A DNA stretch of 64,000 nt from assembly GCA_021794095.1 (NCBI GenBank), contig JAJYRN010000007.1, positions 93,420 to 157,419 on the forward strand, read 5' to 3'. The number at the start of each line of letters is the position of its first letter. The first letter of the stretch is position 1. The DNA comes from Acidobacteriota bacterium. GTDB lineage: Bacteria; Acidobacteriota; Holophagae; Holophagales; Holophagaceae. Shown here piece after piece: positions 24,864-33,783 of the stretch. The notes below the pieces were generated by a model. It made no database searches. It worked only from the letters and a program-made list of their open reading frames with translations, and was not told the origin of the DNA. A program made the position numbers and the translations under genes.

Positions 24864-26423
24864 CTAGTCCATCATCACCGGCCCGGTGGCCCGGGTCTTC
24901 TTGATGAGCAGCAGCAGGGGCAGGAGCAGGAAGCAGATCACGCCCATGAACCAGAAGGTGTCGGAGAAGGCCATCATGGTGGATTGCCGGATGACCATGC
25001 CGTAGGCCGAGCCCTGGGCCATGTGCGCGGCATCCGCGCCCGACAGTCCGCCCTGGATCACGCCGACCTGGGTGGCCCGGGCCAGGAAGTTCTGGTAGGC
25101 CGGGTTGCCGGGCACCAGATTGCCGATCAGGTTCGCCTGGTGGAACTGTGAACGCCGGGCCAGCATGGTGGTGGCGATGGCGATGCCGGAACTGCCGCCG
25201 ATGTTGCGCAGCAGGTTCATGATGCCTGCGGCGTAGCCCGTCTTCTCATGGGGAATGTGCTGGAACGCCATGACGTTGATGGGCACGAAGAGGAAGGCGA
25301 ACCCGAGGCTCTGGACCACCCGGCTCCACATGGCTGTGTTGAAGTCCACCCCGAGGTTGAAACCGGACATCTGGATGAGACCGATTCCGCAGAAGAGGAA
25401 CCCTGTTCCGATGAGCCAGCGGGTGTCGAACCGCTTCAGGAGCAGGGCCACCACCGGCATCATCACCAGCACGGCCACACCTCCCGGGCTCAGGACCCAT
25501 CCGCTGAGCAGGGCCGTGTAGCCCAGGAGGGTCTGCAGGAAGATGGGAAGCAAAGCCAGGCTGCCGTAGAGGACGAACCCGAGGATGAAAAGCATCACGG
25601 AGGCCACGGCGAAGGTGCGGTCCTTCATCAGCCGGAGATCCACGATGGGATGATCTTTCCGAAGCTCGTGGAACACTGCGGAAATCAAAGCCACTCCGGC
25701 TACGACGGCGAAGAAGACGATGAAGTGCGACGAGAACCAATCCTTGCGTTGGCCTTCATCCAGGACGATCTCCAGGGAGGCCAGCCCCAGGGTGATGAGG
25801 CCGATGCCAAAGAAATCGAAAGGGCTTTCCTTGAGGGAGATGCGGTGGAACTTCGGTGGATCATGCACCAGGGCTGTGGTGAGCGCGATGGAGAGGAAAC
25901 CGACGGGAATGTTGATGAGGAAGATCCAGTGCCAGCTGAAATTGTCGGTGATCCAGCCGCCCAGCACGGGGCCGATGATGGGGGCCAGCACCACGCCCAT
26001 GCCGTAGAAGGCCATGGCTGCCCCACGCTTCTCGTGGGGGAAGGTCTCCACCAGGATGGCCTGGGAGATGGGCTGGAGCCCGCCACCGCCCAGTCCCTGG
26101 AGCACGCGGAAGAAGATGAGCCAGCCCAGCGAGGGCGCGATGCCGCAAAGCAGTGAGGCCAGGGTGAAGATGCTCACGCAGAGCATGTAGAACCGCTTCC
26201 GCCCGATGAGGCTGGAGAAGTAACCCCCCAGGGGCAGCACGACGGCATTGGCCACCAGGTAGGAGGTGAGAACCCAGGTCGTCTCCTCCACCGTGGCGGA
26301 AAGGCTCCCGGCGATGTGGGGCAGGGCCACGTTCGCCACGCTGGTGTCCAGCACTTCCATGAACGTGGCGATCATCACCGTCATGGCGATGACCCACGGG
26401 TTGATGGCCCGGCGTTCGTTCAC
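24864..26423 (-). CDS. emrB: DHA2-family multidrug efflux MFS permease (EmrB/QacA)
   Basis: This 519-residue permease has 14 predicted membrane segments and DHA2 signatures: FMEVLDTSVANVALPHIAGSL in helix 1, LPLGGYFSSLIGRKRFYMLC in loop 2-3 and GAAMAFYGMGVVLAPIIGPVLGGWI (motif C) in helix 5. With the adjacent membrane-fusion protein and TolC homologue it would form a tripartite pump driven by proton entry. The start is a GTG at 26423 that overlaps the emrA stop by four bases. Its substrates are unknown; the MarR regulator upstream suggests phenolic or lipophilic compounds. Confidence 0.92.
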   Translation of the reverse strand: MNERRAINPWVIAMTVMIATFMEVLDTSVANVALPHIAGSLSATVEETTWVLTSYLVANAVVLPLGGYFSSLIGRKRFYMLCVSIFTLASLLCGIAPSLGWLIFFRVLQGLGGGGLQPISQAILVETFPHEKRGAAMAFYGMGVVLAPIIGPVLGGWITDNFSWHWIFLINIPVGFLSIALTTALVHDPPKFHRISLKESPFDFFGIGLITLGLASLEIVLDEGQRKDWFSSHFIVFFAVVAGVALISAVFHELRKDHPIVDLRLMKDRTFAVASVMLFILGFVLYGSLALLPIFLQTLLGYTALLSGWVLSPGGVAVLVMMPVVALLLKRFDTRWLIGTGFLFCGIGLIQMSGFNLGVDFNTAMWSRVVQSLGFAFLFVPINVMAFQHIPHEKTGYAAGIMNLLRNIGGSSGIAIATTMLARRSQFHQANLIGNLVPGNPAYQNFLARATQVGVIQGGLSGADAAHMAQGSAYGMVIRQSTMMAFSDTFWFMGVICFLLLPLLLLIKKTRATGPVMMD

Positions 26424-27520
26424 TTCACGAACACCGTGACTTCCACGTTCATGCCGGGGCGGAGGATGACCTTGCCCATCTCGGATTCATCCACGCGGAT
26501 CTTCACGGGGATGCGCTGCACCACCTTCACGAAATTGCCGACGGCATTCTCGGGCGGCAGCAGGCTCATGCGGGAGCCGGTGGAGCCGGCGATGGAATCC
26601 ACGTGGCCCTTCAGCACCATGCCGTTCATGTCCACTTCGACTTCGGCTTTCTGGCCCGGCTTCATCCGGGCGAGCTGGGTCTCCTTGAAATTGGCGGTGA
26701 TCCAGGTCTGATGCAGGGGGATGAGGGTCATCAGGCTCTGCCCGGGCTGGATGGTCTGGCCCAGCTCGACGAACTTGCGGGTGACCACGCCATCCACGGG
26801 CGCCACGATGCGAGTGTAGCCCTTCTGGAGGCGGAGGGCCTCCACGGCGGCCTCGGCCTGGGCCACCTGGGCCTTGGCGGCCTCCAGCCGGGCGGCGGCG
26901 GCGCCCACGGCCAGACGGCGGCTCTGGGCCTCGTGGTCGAGGGAGGCCAGGCGCGCCTGGGCGGCCTTGTACTGGTTATCAGCCACGTCCGCCTGGGTCC
27001 GGTAGGCGTCGAACTGCTGGGCGCTGATTTCCTGGCGCGCCGCCAGGGGCTTCATGCGCTGGACGTCCATGCGGGCCTTGTCCGCCGCAGCTTTCTGGGC
27101 GTCCAGGTTGGCCCGTGCCACCGCAAGGTCGGAACCCTGGGCCGCGCGGCAGGCCACCTGGGCGCGCTCGGACTCGGCCTGGGCCATCTGCACCTGGGCC
27201 TGGGCGGCCAGGAGGGCGGCCTTGGTCTCATCCAGCTTCGCCTGGATGTCCTTGGGGTCCACCTCCACCAGGAGATCACCCGCTTTCACGGGCTGGTTGT
27301 CGGTGACCAGCACCTTCTCCACGCTGCCGTACACCCGGGAGGAGATGGGCACCAGGTGGCCATCCACCTGGGCATCGTCCGTGTTCACGCGGTTCCTGGA
27401 ATAGAACCACATGCCCACGCCGATCAGGAGCAGGATGGGCACGGCGATCTTGAAGACCGCCAGCGCGCGTCCGCCGGTGGGCGGGGCGCTGGTTTCCGGA
27501 GTGGTTGCCTCTTGCGTCAT
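26420..27520 (-). CDS. emrA: HlyD/EmrA-type membrane fusion protein
   Basis: This 366-residue periplasmic adaptor has one N-terminal membrane anchor (FKIAVPILLLIGVGMWF), the motif VNTDDAQVDGHLVPISSRVYGSVEKVLV of the biotinyl-lipoyl-like half-domain, a long alpha-helical hairpin rich in alanine, glutamine and glutamate (about 95-210), and a C-terminal beta-barrel. It would bridge EmrB and the TolC-like channel. It lies 10 bp from the TolC stop and overlaps emrB by four bases. Confidence 0.92.
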   Translation of the reverse strand: MTQEATTPETSAPPTGGRALAVFKIAVPILLLIGVGMWFYSRNRVNTDDAQVDGHLVPISSRVYGSVEKVLVTDNQPVKAGDLLVEVDPKDIQAKLDETKAALLAAQAQVQMAQAESERAQVACRAAQGSDLAVARANLDAQKAAADKARMDVQRMKPLAARQEISAQQFDAYRTQADVADNQYKAAQARLASLDHEAQSRRLAVGAAAARLEAAKAQVAQAEAAVEALRLQKGYTRIVAPVDGVVTRKFVELGQTIQPGQSLMTLIPLHQTWITANFKETQLARMKPGQKAEVEVDMNGMVLKGHVDSIAGSTGSRMSLLPPENAVGNFVKVVQRIPVKIRVDESEMGKVILRPGMNVEVTVFVK

Positions 27521-27530
27521 GGGGTCTCCC

Positions 27531-28919
27531 TCAGCGGGTGTAGAGCTTTTCGATCTGGCCCGTGGCCCGCGCCAGATCCGCGCGGGCCTGGTTCAGGCGG
27601 TAGAGGGCGCCGATCTGGTTGTCGTTGGCGCGGGCCAGGTCATCCTGGGCGTTGATGACTTCGATGTTGCTGCTCACGCCGGCTTCGAAGCGGTGGCGCG
27701 CCTGGGTGAGGGCCTCTTCGGAGAGCTTGAGGGCCAGGTCCGCCACTTGCACCTCGTTCTGGGCGGATTCCATCTGGGCCTGGGCCACTTGGATCTCCAG
27801 CCCCACCTGGGAGGTCACATCCCGGCGGGCCTGCTGGACCTGGGCTTCCTCCAGCTTGGCCTTGGCCACCCGGGCGGACACCAGGCCGCCGGTGAAGAGG
27901 GGCACCTTCACACCCACGGACAACTGGTACGTCGGCACCCAGGGCTCGGACTGGAGGCCGGTGGAGCCGTAGGCGGCCGAGGCCACCACCGAGGGCAGGC
28001 GGAGGCTCTGGGCGGCCTGCCGCAGGTGTTCCGCGGCCCGCTGCCGGGCGTCGAGGGCGGCCAGTTCCGGCCGCTGGGCCAGGCCCTCCCGGTAGGCCGT
28101 CTTGAAATCCAGCGCGGGCAGGGCCGGCGCGGCGAGGGTGTCCTCCAGCTCGATGGGCGTGCCGGGCTTGAGGTCGAGGAGCTTTCCGAGGCCCGCCAGG
28201 GCCGTGATGCGCTGCGTGTTGGCCTGGATCAGCCGCTGGCGCTCCATCTGAAGCTGCACCTGGGATCGGAGGGTGTCGAGCTTGGTGCCTACGCCCTGCT
28301 TCTGCTGGTTGGCGGCGAGGGTGGCCAGGGCCTCGGCCAGCTCCACCCGGGACTGGGCGGCCTTCATGGCGGCGGTGGCCCGCAGGGCCTGGAGATACTG
28401 GCCCACCACCAGGGCGGCGATCTCCTCCCGGACGGCCCGCCCCTGGGCCTGGCTGGCGGCTTCCATGTCGCGGGAGGCGCGCCAGCGCTTCCAGAGGCTC
28501 AGGTCGAAGATCGGCGCCTCGGCTTCCACGCCGATGCTGCCCCAGTTGTAGGGGCCGACCCGGACTGGGCCATGGGGCTGGGGCTGGCCGAACAGGGCAT
28601 CCAGGTTGTACTTGTTGCGCTGGCCGCTGGCCTGGGCCGAGACGGTGGGCATGAGGGCGGCCACGGCCGACCGCCGGTCGGCCTGACTGTCGGCGATGGC
28701 CAGCAGGGATTGCTGCACCCGGGGGTTCTGATCCAGGGCGGTCCGCAGGGCCTGGGCGAGGGTCAGGCGCACCGCAGGCACGGGACTGGCGGCGGGCGCC
28801 TCCGGCGGAGCCTGGGCCGGAGCCTGGCCCCAGGCGGCGCTGGCACTGACCAGGGCGAGCGCCAGCACCGGCCCCCGGCCGTGGCGGGTCGCGAGGGCCC
28901 GGGAAAGGGTGCGTGGCAT
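27531..28919 (-). CDS. TolC-family outer membrane efflux protein
   Basis: This TolC-like protein of 462 residues has a signal peptide (VLALALVSASAAWGQA) and two OEP repeats rich in alanine, glutamine and leucine; the start LTLAQALRTALDQNPRVQQSLLAIADSQADRRSA is typical. It forms the outer-membrane channel of the pump. I use the ATG at 28919, with GGAGG five bases upstream; in-frame codons further upstream run into the MarR gene. It is the second gene of the marR-tolC-emrA-emrB transcript. Confidence 0.9.
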   Translation of the reverse strand: MPRTLSRALATRHGRGPVLALALVSASAAWGQAPAQAPPEAPAASPVPAVRLTLAQALRTALDQNPRVQQSLLAIADSQADRRSAVAALMPTVSAQASGQRNKYNLDALFGQPQPHGPVRVGPYNWGSIGVEAEAPIFDLSLWKRWRASRDMEAASQAQGRAVREEIAALVVGQYLQALRATAAMKAAQSRVELAEALATLAANQQKQGVGTKLDTLRSQVQLQMERQRLIQANTQRITALAGLGKLLDLKPGTPIELEDTLAAPALPALDFKTAYREGLAQRPELAALDARQRAAEHLRQAAQSLRLPSVVASAAYGSTGLQSEPWVPTYQLSVGVKVPLFTGGLVSARVAKAKLEEAQVQQARRDVTSQVGLEIQVAQAQMESAQNEVQVADLALKLSEEALTQARHRFEAGVSSNIEVINAQDDLARANDNQIGALYRLNQARADLARATGQIEKLYTR

Positions 28920-28957
28920 GACGACCTCCATCCGATGTGGTGCAGCCCCCTCCGGCA

Positions 28958-29425
28958 TCATACGGGCAGCCCGCTGTTGGCCCGCATCCGGTTCAGGAAA
29001 CCTTTGAACTGGTCCAGCTCCGCCCGGGTGAACCCCTTCAGGTGCGCATTGAGCACCTTGACGGCGACGGGGGGCATGAGGGGACAGATCGCCCGCCCCG
29101 CCTCCGTGATTTCCAGGCTGACGACCCGGCGATCCTTGCTGTTCCGGGCGCGGTGGATCAGGCCCTTCTCCTCCAGGCGGTCCAGCATGCGCGTCATCGA
29201 GCCCGTGTCGTAGTGGGTGGAACGGCAGAGCTGGGCGGCCGTGGAGGCGCAGCCGTTGGCGATCCGCATGAGGATGCCCCACTGCGCGGCGGTGATGTCC
29301 GTGCCCCTCCGGGCCATTTCCTCATCCATGGCGGCCTGGAGCCGCCGGGACACATCCGCGATGAGCCGCCCGAGGCTGTCCTCGGGCGTGTAGGTCTCGG
29401 GGCTGTAGAGAGGAGCGTGGGTCAC
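28958..29425 (-). CDS. MarR-family transcriptional regulator
   Basis: This 155-residue winged-helix regulator has the MarR pattern ITAAQWGILMRIANG, AAQLCRSTHYDTGSMTRMLDRLEEKGLIHRARNSKDRRVVSLEITEAG (recognition helix plus wing). It opens the operon with the TolC/EmrAB pump and probably represses it, releasing DNA when it binds a lipophilic ligand. The promoter and two palindromes immediately upstream support autorepression. Confidence 0.92.
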   Translation of the reverse strand: MTHAPLYSPETYTPEDSLGRLIADVSRRLQAAMDEEMARRGTDITAAQWGILMRIANGCASTAAQLCRSTHYDTGSMTRMLDRLEEKGLIHRARNSKDRRVVSLEITEAGRAICPLMPPVAVKVLNAHLKGFTRAELDQFKGFLNRMRANSGLPV

Positions 29426-29458
29426 AGAGCCTGGGAACGGGAATCGAGCGAGTTTGTT

Positions 29459-29514
29459 TGCCTAGGCACTAACTGCCAAGGCAGTAATTTACGAAACCCA
29501 CCGCCGCCTGTCAA
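29459..29514 (-). promoter_or_regulatory. Promoter and palindromic operators of the marR-tolC-emrAB operon
   Basis: Read on the minus strand, a perfect -35 TTGACA (29509-29514) is followed after exactly 17 bases by a -10-like TAAATT (29486-29491). Immediately downstream lie two palindromes, CTGCCAAGGCAG (29473-29484) and TGCCTAGGCA (29459-29468), which cover the expected transcription start and share the half-site TGCC. This is the architecture of a MarR-type autorepressor blocking RNA polymerase. Confidence 0.75.
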
Positions 29515-29548
29515 GGGGCGGGGCTCATCCATCCGGGTGGAACCCCGT

Positions 29549-30751
29549 TCAGCGGGTGGCGTGCCGCTGGAGCAGGGCCCGGAACGCCTGGAAGATCCGG
29601 AGCATCTGGGGCGCCTTGTAGGGGAACAGATCCGGGGGGTCCATGGTGTGGACCACCATGGCGGTATCCGCCTCGAAGATGAGCAGCGTCCCGTCCGGGG
29701 TCTCGCCGCAGTCCAGCGCGTAGTAGTCCAGGGCGATGCGGTCCTGCAGGGCCCGGAACGCCGCGGCGTGGCGCAGGGCGAAATCCGGGTCGAAGGTGGC
29801 GAACACCCTCGCTTCCTCGGCGCGGCGCTCAGCGTGCTCCACCATGCCTGCATTGAGGTAGTGCAGCATCCAGTGCGGGGCCAGGGCCATGTGGCAGATG
29901 AAGGGGCGCCCCTCGATCAGGGATACGCGGTACTTCCGGAACAGCCCGTCGGGGCTCCGGTAGTCCACGAAGGGGGAAAGGTAGAAATCGCCCGCGCTGG
30001 ACTGGCTCAGGTAGGGCGCCAGGGCCTCGGGATGGTCCAGCTTCTCCAGGCCCTTGCCCGCATGGGAGCCCGTGGGGCGCAGCAGGATGGGATAGGTTCC
30101 GCCCGGCAGCAGGTCCGCCAGGGCGATCTGACCGGCGGCGAGCCGCTCCACGTCCGTCCGGGCGAGCCGGACGGTGGGGGGGACGAGCACGCCGGGGCAA
30201 CCGGCCAGGTGGGTCCACAGGCGGTCCCGGGCGAGCAGGGGAATCCGGCCGGGATCCAGCAGCACCGGGCGCGGCCAGCCCGCCAGGGCGCCCTCCAGGA
30301 AGGCCAGCAAGGGCCGGTTGGCGTCGGATTCGGCGATGCCCACCAGCGCGAGGTCGTGGTCGGGGATGCCGTCGGGCAGGGGGCGATCCGGCAGGACGAA
30401 CACCAGGTCGAGGCGGACATCCGAATCCTCGAGCAGGAACTGCACCGGGACATTGGCCATGATTTCGCCGGGGCCGACGAACATGAGCAGCCGGAGGCCC
30501 ACCGGGCGTGCGGGCGAGATGCGGAAGAGCCGCTGGACCTCCAGCGCCCGGGCCTGCCAGGCGAGCCCTTCCTCCGGCTGGAACGCCATCTCGAAGATGA
30601 GGCCCAGATCCAGCATGGCTCCGGCCTCCCGGGGATCCGCCTGGATGCGCTCCAGCAGGCCCTGGGCGAGGGGCACGAGATTCTCCCCCCGGAAGGCCCG
30701 CGTGGCCAGACGGGCGAGGCCGAGGTGTTCGGAAGGGGGCAGGGGCGTCAT
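29549..30751 (-). CDS. ATP-grasp-like protein of unknown function
   Basis: This 400-residue protein does not match a named enzyme that I recognise. The N-terminal 75 residues look helical and repeat-like (LARLATRAFRGENLVPLAQGLLERIQADP). The C-terminal half has an ATP-grasp character: ILLRPTGSHAGKGLEKL (phosphate-binding loop with Gly and Lys), then DYYALDCGETPDGTLLIFEAD near the end, matching the D-x-x-x-x-x-G-x-x-x-x-E-x-D metal/ATP pattern. Such enzymes ligate a carboxylate to an amine or thiol. It follows the decarboxylase by 29 bp. No peptide carrier is visible. Confidence 0.6.
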   Translation of the reverse strand: MTPLPPSEHLGLARLATRAFRGENLVPLAQGLLERIQADPREAGAMLDLGLIFEMAFQPEEGLAWQARALEVQRLFRISPARPVGLRLLMFVGPGEIMANVPVQFLLEDSDVRLDLVFVLPDRPLPDGIPDHDLALVGIAESDANRPLLAFLEGALAGWPRPVLLDPGRIPLLARDRLWTHLAGCPGVLVPPTVRLARTDVERLAAGQIALADLLPGGTYPILLRPTGSHAGKGLEKLDHPEALAPYLSQSSAGDFYLSPFVDYRSPDGLFRKYRVSLIEGRPFICHMALAPHWMLHYLNAGMVEHAERRAEEARVFATFDPDFALRHAAAFRALQDRIALDYYALDCGETPDGTLLIFEADTAMVVHTMDPPDLFPYKAPQMLRIFQAFRALLQRHATR

Positions 30752-30780
30752 GGGCGTCCTTGGCAGGAGGGGGTGGGCAT

Positions 30781-32289
30781 TCAGTCTTTGGCCAGAGCCA
30801 GCACGGCTTGCAGGAGACGGTCCAGGTCTTCGCGCCGGGTGCGGTGATTGACGATGGCGGCGCGGAGGGCCAGCTTCCCGTTCAGCACCGTGGTCGAAGG
30901 CGCGGCGAGGCCCGATTCCTGGACCCGCACGGCGATCCGGGCGTTCAGAGCATCGGGATCTTCCCCACGGTGGCGGAAGCAGACGATGTTCAGCGGGACG
31001 GGCGCGAGGAGTTCCAGCTCCGGCGTGGCCTTGATCCGCGCCTCGAGGTACGTCGCCAGGGCGCAGGTCTCCTCGATGGTGTGGCCGAGGCGCTCCAGGC
31101 CGTAGGCCTTCAGGGTGAACCAGGTCTTCAGGGCGCGGAAGCCCCGGCTGAGGTCCGGCCCGAGGTCCGTGGGCCACGGCGAACCGGCGGCCATGCCCCG
31201 GGTCTCCCGGCGCAGGTAGGCCGCGGGGGTGGCGAAGGTCGCCCGGTGCATGTCCCCGTCGCGCACAAGCAGGTAGCCCGCGTCGTAGGGCACCTGGCCC
31301 CACTTGTGGAAGTCGAAGGCGAGGGAATCGGCCCGCTCGATGCCCCGCAGCAGCCCGGCCCGCGCCGGGGCCAGGATGGCGAGGGCGCCGAAGGCCCCAT
31401 CCACATGGAACCAGAGCTCCTCCCGGGCGCAGAGATCGGCGATCGCGGCGAGGTCGTCCACCGCGCCGGTATCCACGGTGCCGGCGGTGCCCACGACGAG
31501 GAAGGGCTGGAAACCGGCGGCCCGGTCCTCCGCGAGGGCGAGGCGCAGCGCGTCCAGATCCAGGCCGCCGCCCGGGGCCGTCGGCAGCTGGCGCAGGGCC
31601 TGCGCGCCGAGGCCGGCCATGTCCAGGGCGCGGGGTACGCAGCTGTGGACGGCCCGGGAGGCGTAGGCCCGCAGGCGGAGCCCATCCGCGCCCAGGCCCT
31701 CCGTGCGGACGGCCTCGCCCAGGGCAGCCCGGCGGGCCACGAGGACGCCCAGGAAGTTCGCCATGGAGGTGCCCGTGACGAACAGCCCGCTGGCGCCTTC
31801 GGGGAAGCGGAAGATCTCCCGGACCCAGGCGAGGATCTGGCGCTCCACCTCGATGGGCGCGTGGTCCCGGCCGCCGAGGTTGGCGTTCAGGCCCCCGGCC
31901 AGCATCTCCCCCAGCAGCCCCGCCACCGTGCCGCCGCCGTGGACCCAGCCCAGGAAGCCCGGGTGCACATTGCCGGTCGCGTAGGGGAGCACGTCCCGCA
32001 GGAAGGCGGCGTGGATCTCCGCAAGGGGTGCGGCCTGGAGCGGCAGGGGCTCCCGCAGGCGGGCCCGGGCCTCCGCGGGCATGGGCTGCCAGGTCGGGCG
32101 GCTGCGGATCCCCTCCACGTAGTCCAGGATGTCGTCCAGCATGCGATGAGCCTGCCGCCGGGTGCCCGGCCAGTCCTCCGGGTCCAGATCGCTGCGTCCA
32201 GGATCAGGCGGGGTGCTCCAGCTTGGCTGGGGCACCGTATGCCAAAGGCGAGCAGGCGGTCCCCCCTCGTTCATGTCAGGGCCCTCCAT
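30781..32289 (-). CDS. PLP-dependent group II decarboxylase
   Basis: This protein of about 502 residues is a fold-type I PLP decarboxylase of the aromatic-L-amino-acid/glutamate/2,4-diaminobutyrate group. It carries VVGTAGTVDTGAVDDLAAI, WFHVDGAFGALAI (the D of the pyridine-ring contact) and the PLP lysine in SLAFDFHKWGQVPYDAGYLLVRD. Residues near the start (HPGFLGWVHGGGTVAGLLGEM) match the family's substrate loop. I use the ATG at 32289 with AGGAGG eight bases upstream; ATG 32274 and GTG 32298 are alternatives. The substrate cannot be assigned from sequence alone. It is divergent from the cysteine-synthase-like gene. Confidence 0.85.
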   Translation of the reverse strand: MEGPDMNEGGPPARLWHTVPQPSWSTPPDPGRSDLDPEDWPGTRRQAHRMLDDILDYVEGIRSRPTWQPMPAEARARLREPLPLQAAPLAEIHAAFLRDVLPYATGNVHPGFLGWVHGGGTVAGLLGEMLAGGLNANLGGRDHAPIEVERQILAWVREIFRFPEGASGLFVTGTSMANFLGVLVARRAALGEAVRTEGLGADGLRLRAYASRAVHSCVPRALDMAGLGAQALRQLPTAPGGGLDLDALRLALAEDRAAGFQPFLVVGTAGTVDTGAVDDLAAIADLCAREELWFHVDGAFGALAILAPARAGLLRGIERADSLAFDFHKWGQVPYDAGYLLVRDGDMHRATFATPAAYLRRETRGMAAGSPWPTDLGPDLSRGFRALKTWFTLKAYGLERLGHTIEETCALATYLEARIKATPELELLAPVPLNIVCFRHRGEDPDALNARIAVRVQESGLAAPSTTVLNGKLALRAAIVNHRTRREDLDRLLQAVLALAKD

Positions 32290-32352
32290 GCCTGCCACCT
32301 CCTGGATTCTGAGGATAGTCTGCTCTCAGATCCCAATCCCGGAGGAGATCCC

Positions 32353-33363
32353 ATGGGCCCGCGCCAGCCGGAGGAAGCTCCGTTGAACGTTTTCGAGTCC
32401 CTTCAGGATTTCTTTGATCCCGGCCAGCATCCGCCCACGCCGCTGGTGCGCCTGCCGCCGCCGCTGAATCCCTTCACGCCGGAGGCGCGGGTGCGGATCT
32501 ACGCCAAGCTGATGTTCCTCACGCCGACCCTGAACTTGAAATGGGGGCCCGCCTTCGCGATGTTGCAGGAGGCTGCGCGGGAGGGCCATCTCGCAGAGTC
32601 CTGCCAGCTGGTGGAGGCCTCCTCGGGCAACATGGCGCTGGCGCTGGCGCTGCTGGGCCGGGCCTTCGGCGCCGGGGGGCTCACGGCCCTCGTTCCCGCC
32701 GACCTCGCCTTCGTGAAGAAGGAGATGCTCCACCTCGCTGGGGTGGATCTCGCCGTGAACCGCGAAGTTTCTGGCGGGCCGGGTTCCGTGGAGCGGGCCC
32801 GCCGCGAGGGCCAGGACGATGGCTGGCTCAACCTGGGCCAGTACGAGAACCCCCTGAATCCCGAGGCCCACGCCCGCTGGACCGCGCCGCAGGTGTGGGA
32901 GCAGACCCGGGGCGCCCTGACGGTCTTCTGCGCGGGGCTGGGCACCTCGGGCTGCCTGGGGGGCGCCCGCGAGGCCTTCCGGACCCGCGCGCCGCACGTG
33001 CAGCTGGTGGGCTGCCTCCTGGCACCCGGAAGCGCCGTGCCGGGCGTCCGCACCGAGGCCCGGATGGAGGAGATCCGCTTCGATTGGCGCGCGGGCATCC
33101 ATCCGGTCGAGGTGGAGACGAAGGAGAGCTACCGTCTGAGCCTGCAACTGATGCGGTCGGGTCTCCTGGCGGGCCCGAGTTCGGGCTTCGCCCTGGCCGG
33201 CCTCCTGCGCTTCCTGGAAAGCTGTCGCGAGGATCCGGCGCGCTGGGAGGGCCTGCGGAATGAAGCCGGCGATATCGTGGCCGCCTTCATCTGCGGGGAC
33301 ACGCCCCACCTCTACATAGACAAGTACTCCACGATCCTGGACGCCGCGGATTTCGCCGTGTGA
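32353..33363 (+). CDS. Cysteine-synthase-like PLP-dependent enzyme
   Basis: This 336-residue fold-type II PLP protein resembles O-acetylserine sulfhydrylase/cystathionine beta-synthase relatives. It has TPLVRLPPPLNPF near the start, the lysine in LNLKWGPAFAML where the PLP Schiff base would be, the phosphate-binding EASSGNMALALALLGRA and CAGLGTSGCLGGAREAF. The usual N-P-T-G-S-x-K context is changed to L-T-P-T-L-N-L-K, so the substrate probably differs from O-acetylserine. The ATG at 32353 has a GGAGGAG site. It is divergent from the decarboxylase and may form a small metabolic cluster with it. Confidence 0.75.
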   Translation: MGPRQPEEAPLNVFESLQDFFDPGQHPPTPLVRLPPPLNPFTPEARVRIYAKLMFLTPTLNLKWGPAFAMLQEAAREGHLAESCQLVEASSGNMALALALLGRAFGAGGLTALVPADLAFVKKEMLHLAGVDLAVNREVSGGPGSVERARREGQDDGWLNLGQYENPLNPEAHARWTAPQVWEQTRGALTVFCAGLGTSGCLGGAREAFRTRAPHVQLVGCLLAPGSAVPGVRTEARMEEIRFDWRAGIHPVEVETKESYRLSLQLMRSGLLAGPSSGFALAGLLRFLESCREDPARWEGLRNEAGDIVAAFICGDTPHLYIDKYSTILDAADFAV

Positions 33364-33408
33364 AGCCGCTCCGGCCAGTGGACATCTCCGAGGCGGTGGC
33401 AGTTTTAA

Positions 33409-33434
33409 GATATTTTGAAAATTTTCAAAATATC
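33409..33434. promoter_or_regulatory. 26-bp perfect palindrome, candidate SdpR-type operator
   Basis: A perfect 26-bp palindrome begins GATATTTTGAAAA at 33409 and mirrors itself to 33434, in otherwise GC-rich DNA. It lies about 25 bp ahead of the ArsR-family regulator start. Long AT-rich palindromes of this kind are typical operators of dimeric ArsR/SdpR repressors, so autoregulation is likely. Confidence 0.7.
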
Positions 33435-33459
33435 GTATGATGGATCCGGAGGCGATCCT

Positions 33460-33783
33460 TTGGAACGGCATGCCCTGGTGTTCAAGGCGCTCGACGACGG
33501 CACCCGCCGGGCGATCCTGGAGCGCCTGAAGATGGGCGACCTGAGCGCCGGCGAGATCGCCGAGGGCTTCCCCATCGGCAAGGCGAGCATCTCCCACCAT
33601 CTGAACCTGCTCAAGCAGGCGGAACTGGTGCGCGTGCGCCGCCAGGGGCAGCAGCAGATCTACTCCCTTCACACCACGGTCTTCCAGGAGGCGCTGCAAT
33701 GGCTCATGACCCTGTTCCGGGATCCGGAGAACCCCGCACCGACGAAGGGCGCGACCTCCTCCGGGAGTGGCCGGCCTGGCTGA
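33460..33783 (+). CDS. SdpR-like ArsR-family autorepressor
   Basis: This winged-helix repressor of about 107 residues resembles the autorepressor SdpR branch of the ArsR family: VFKALDDGTRRAILERLKMGDLSAGEIAEGFPIGKASISHHLNLLKQAELVRVRRQGQQQIYSLHTTVF. It lacks the cysteine metal site (ELCVCDL) of metal-sensing ArsR proteins. I use a TTG start at 33460 with GGAGG seven bases upstream; an upstream ATG at 33415 lies inside the palindrome. It overlaps the start of the sdpI-like gene by 85 bp. Confidence 0.82.
   Translation: MERHALVFKALDDGTRRAILERLKMGDLSAGEIAEGFPIGKASISHHLNLLKQAELVRVRRQGQQQIYSLHTTVFQEALQWLMTLFRDPENPAPTKGATSSGSGRPG

Noticed and set aside
30760..32352. Long plus-strand extension in frame with the cysteine-synthase-like gene
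   Set aside because: It is antisense to the PLP decarboxylase; the ribosome binding site and homology both begin at the ATG at 32353.
33406..33441. sigma-70 promoter elements inside the SdpR palindrome (TTGAAA...TATGAT)
   Set aside because: The spacer is only 15 bases and the implied start falls on the ribosome binding site, so the palindrome is called only as an operator.
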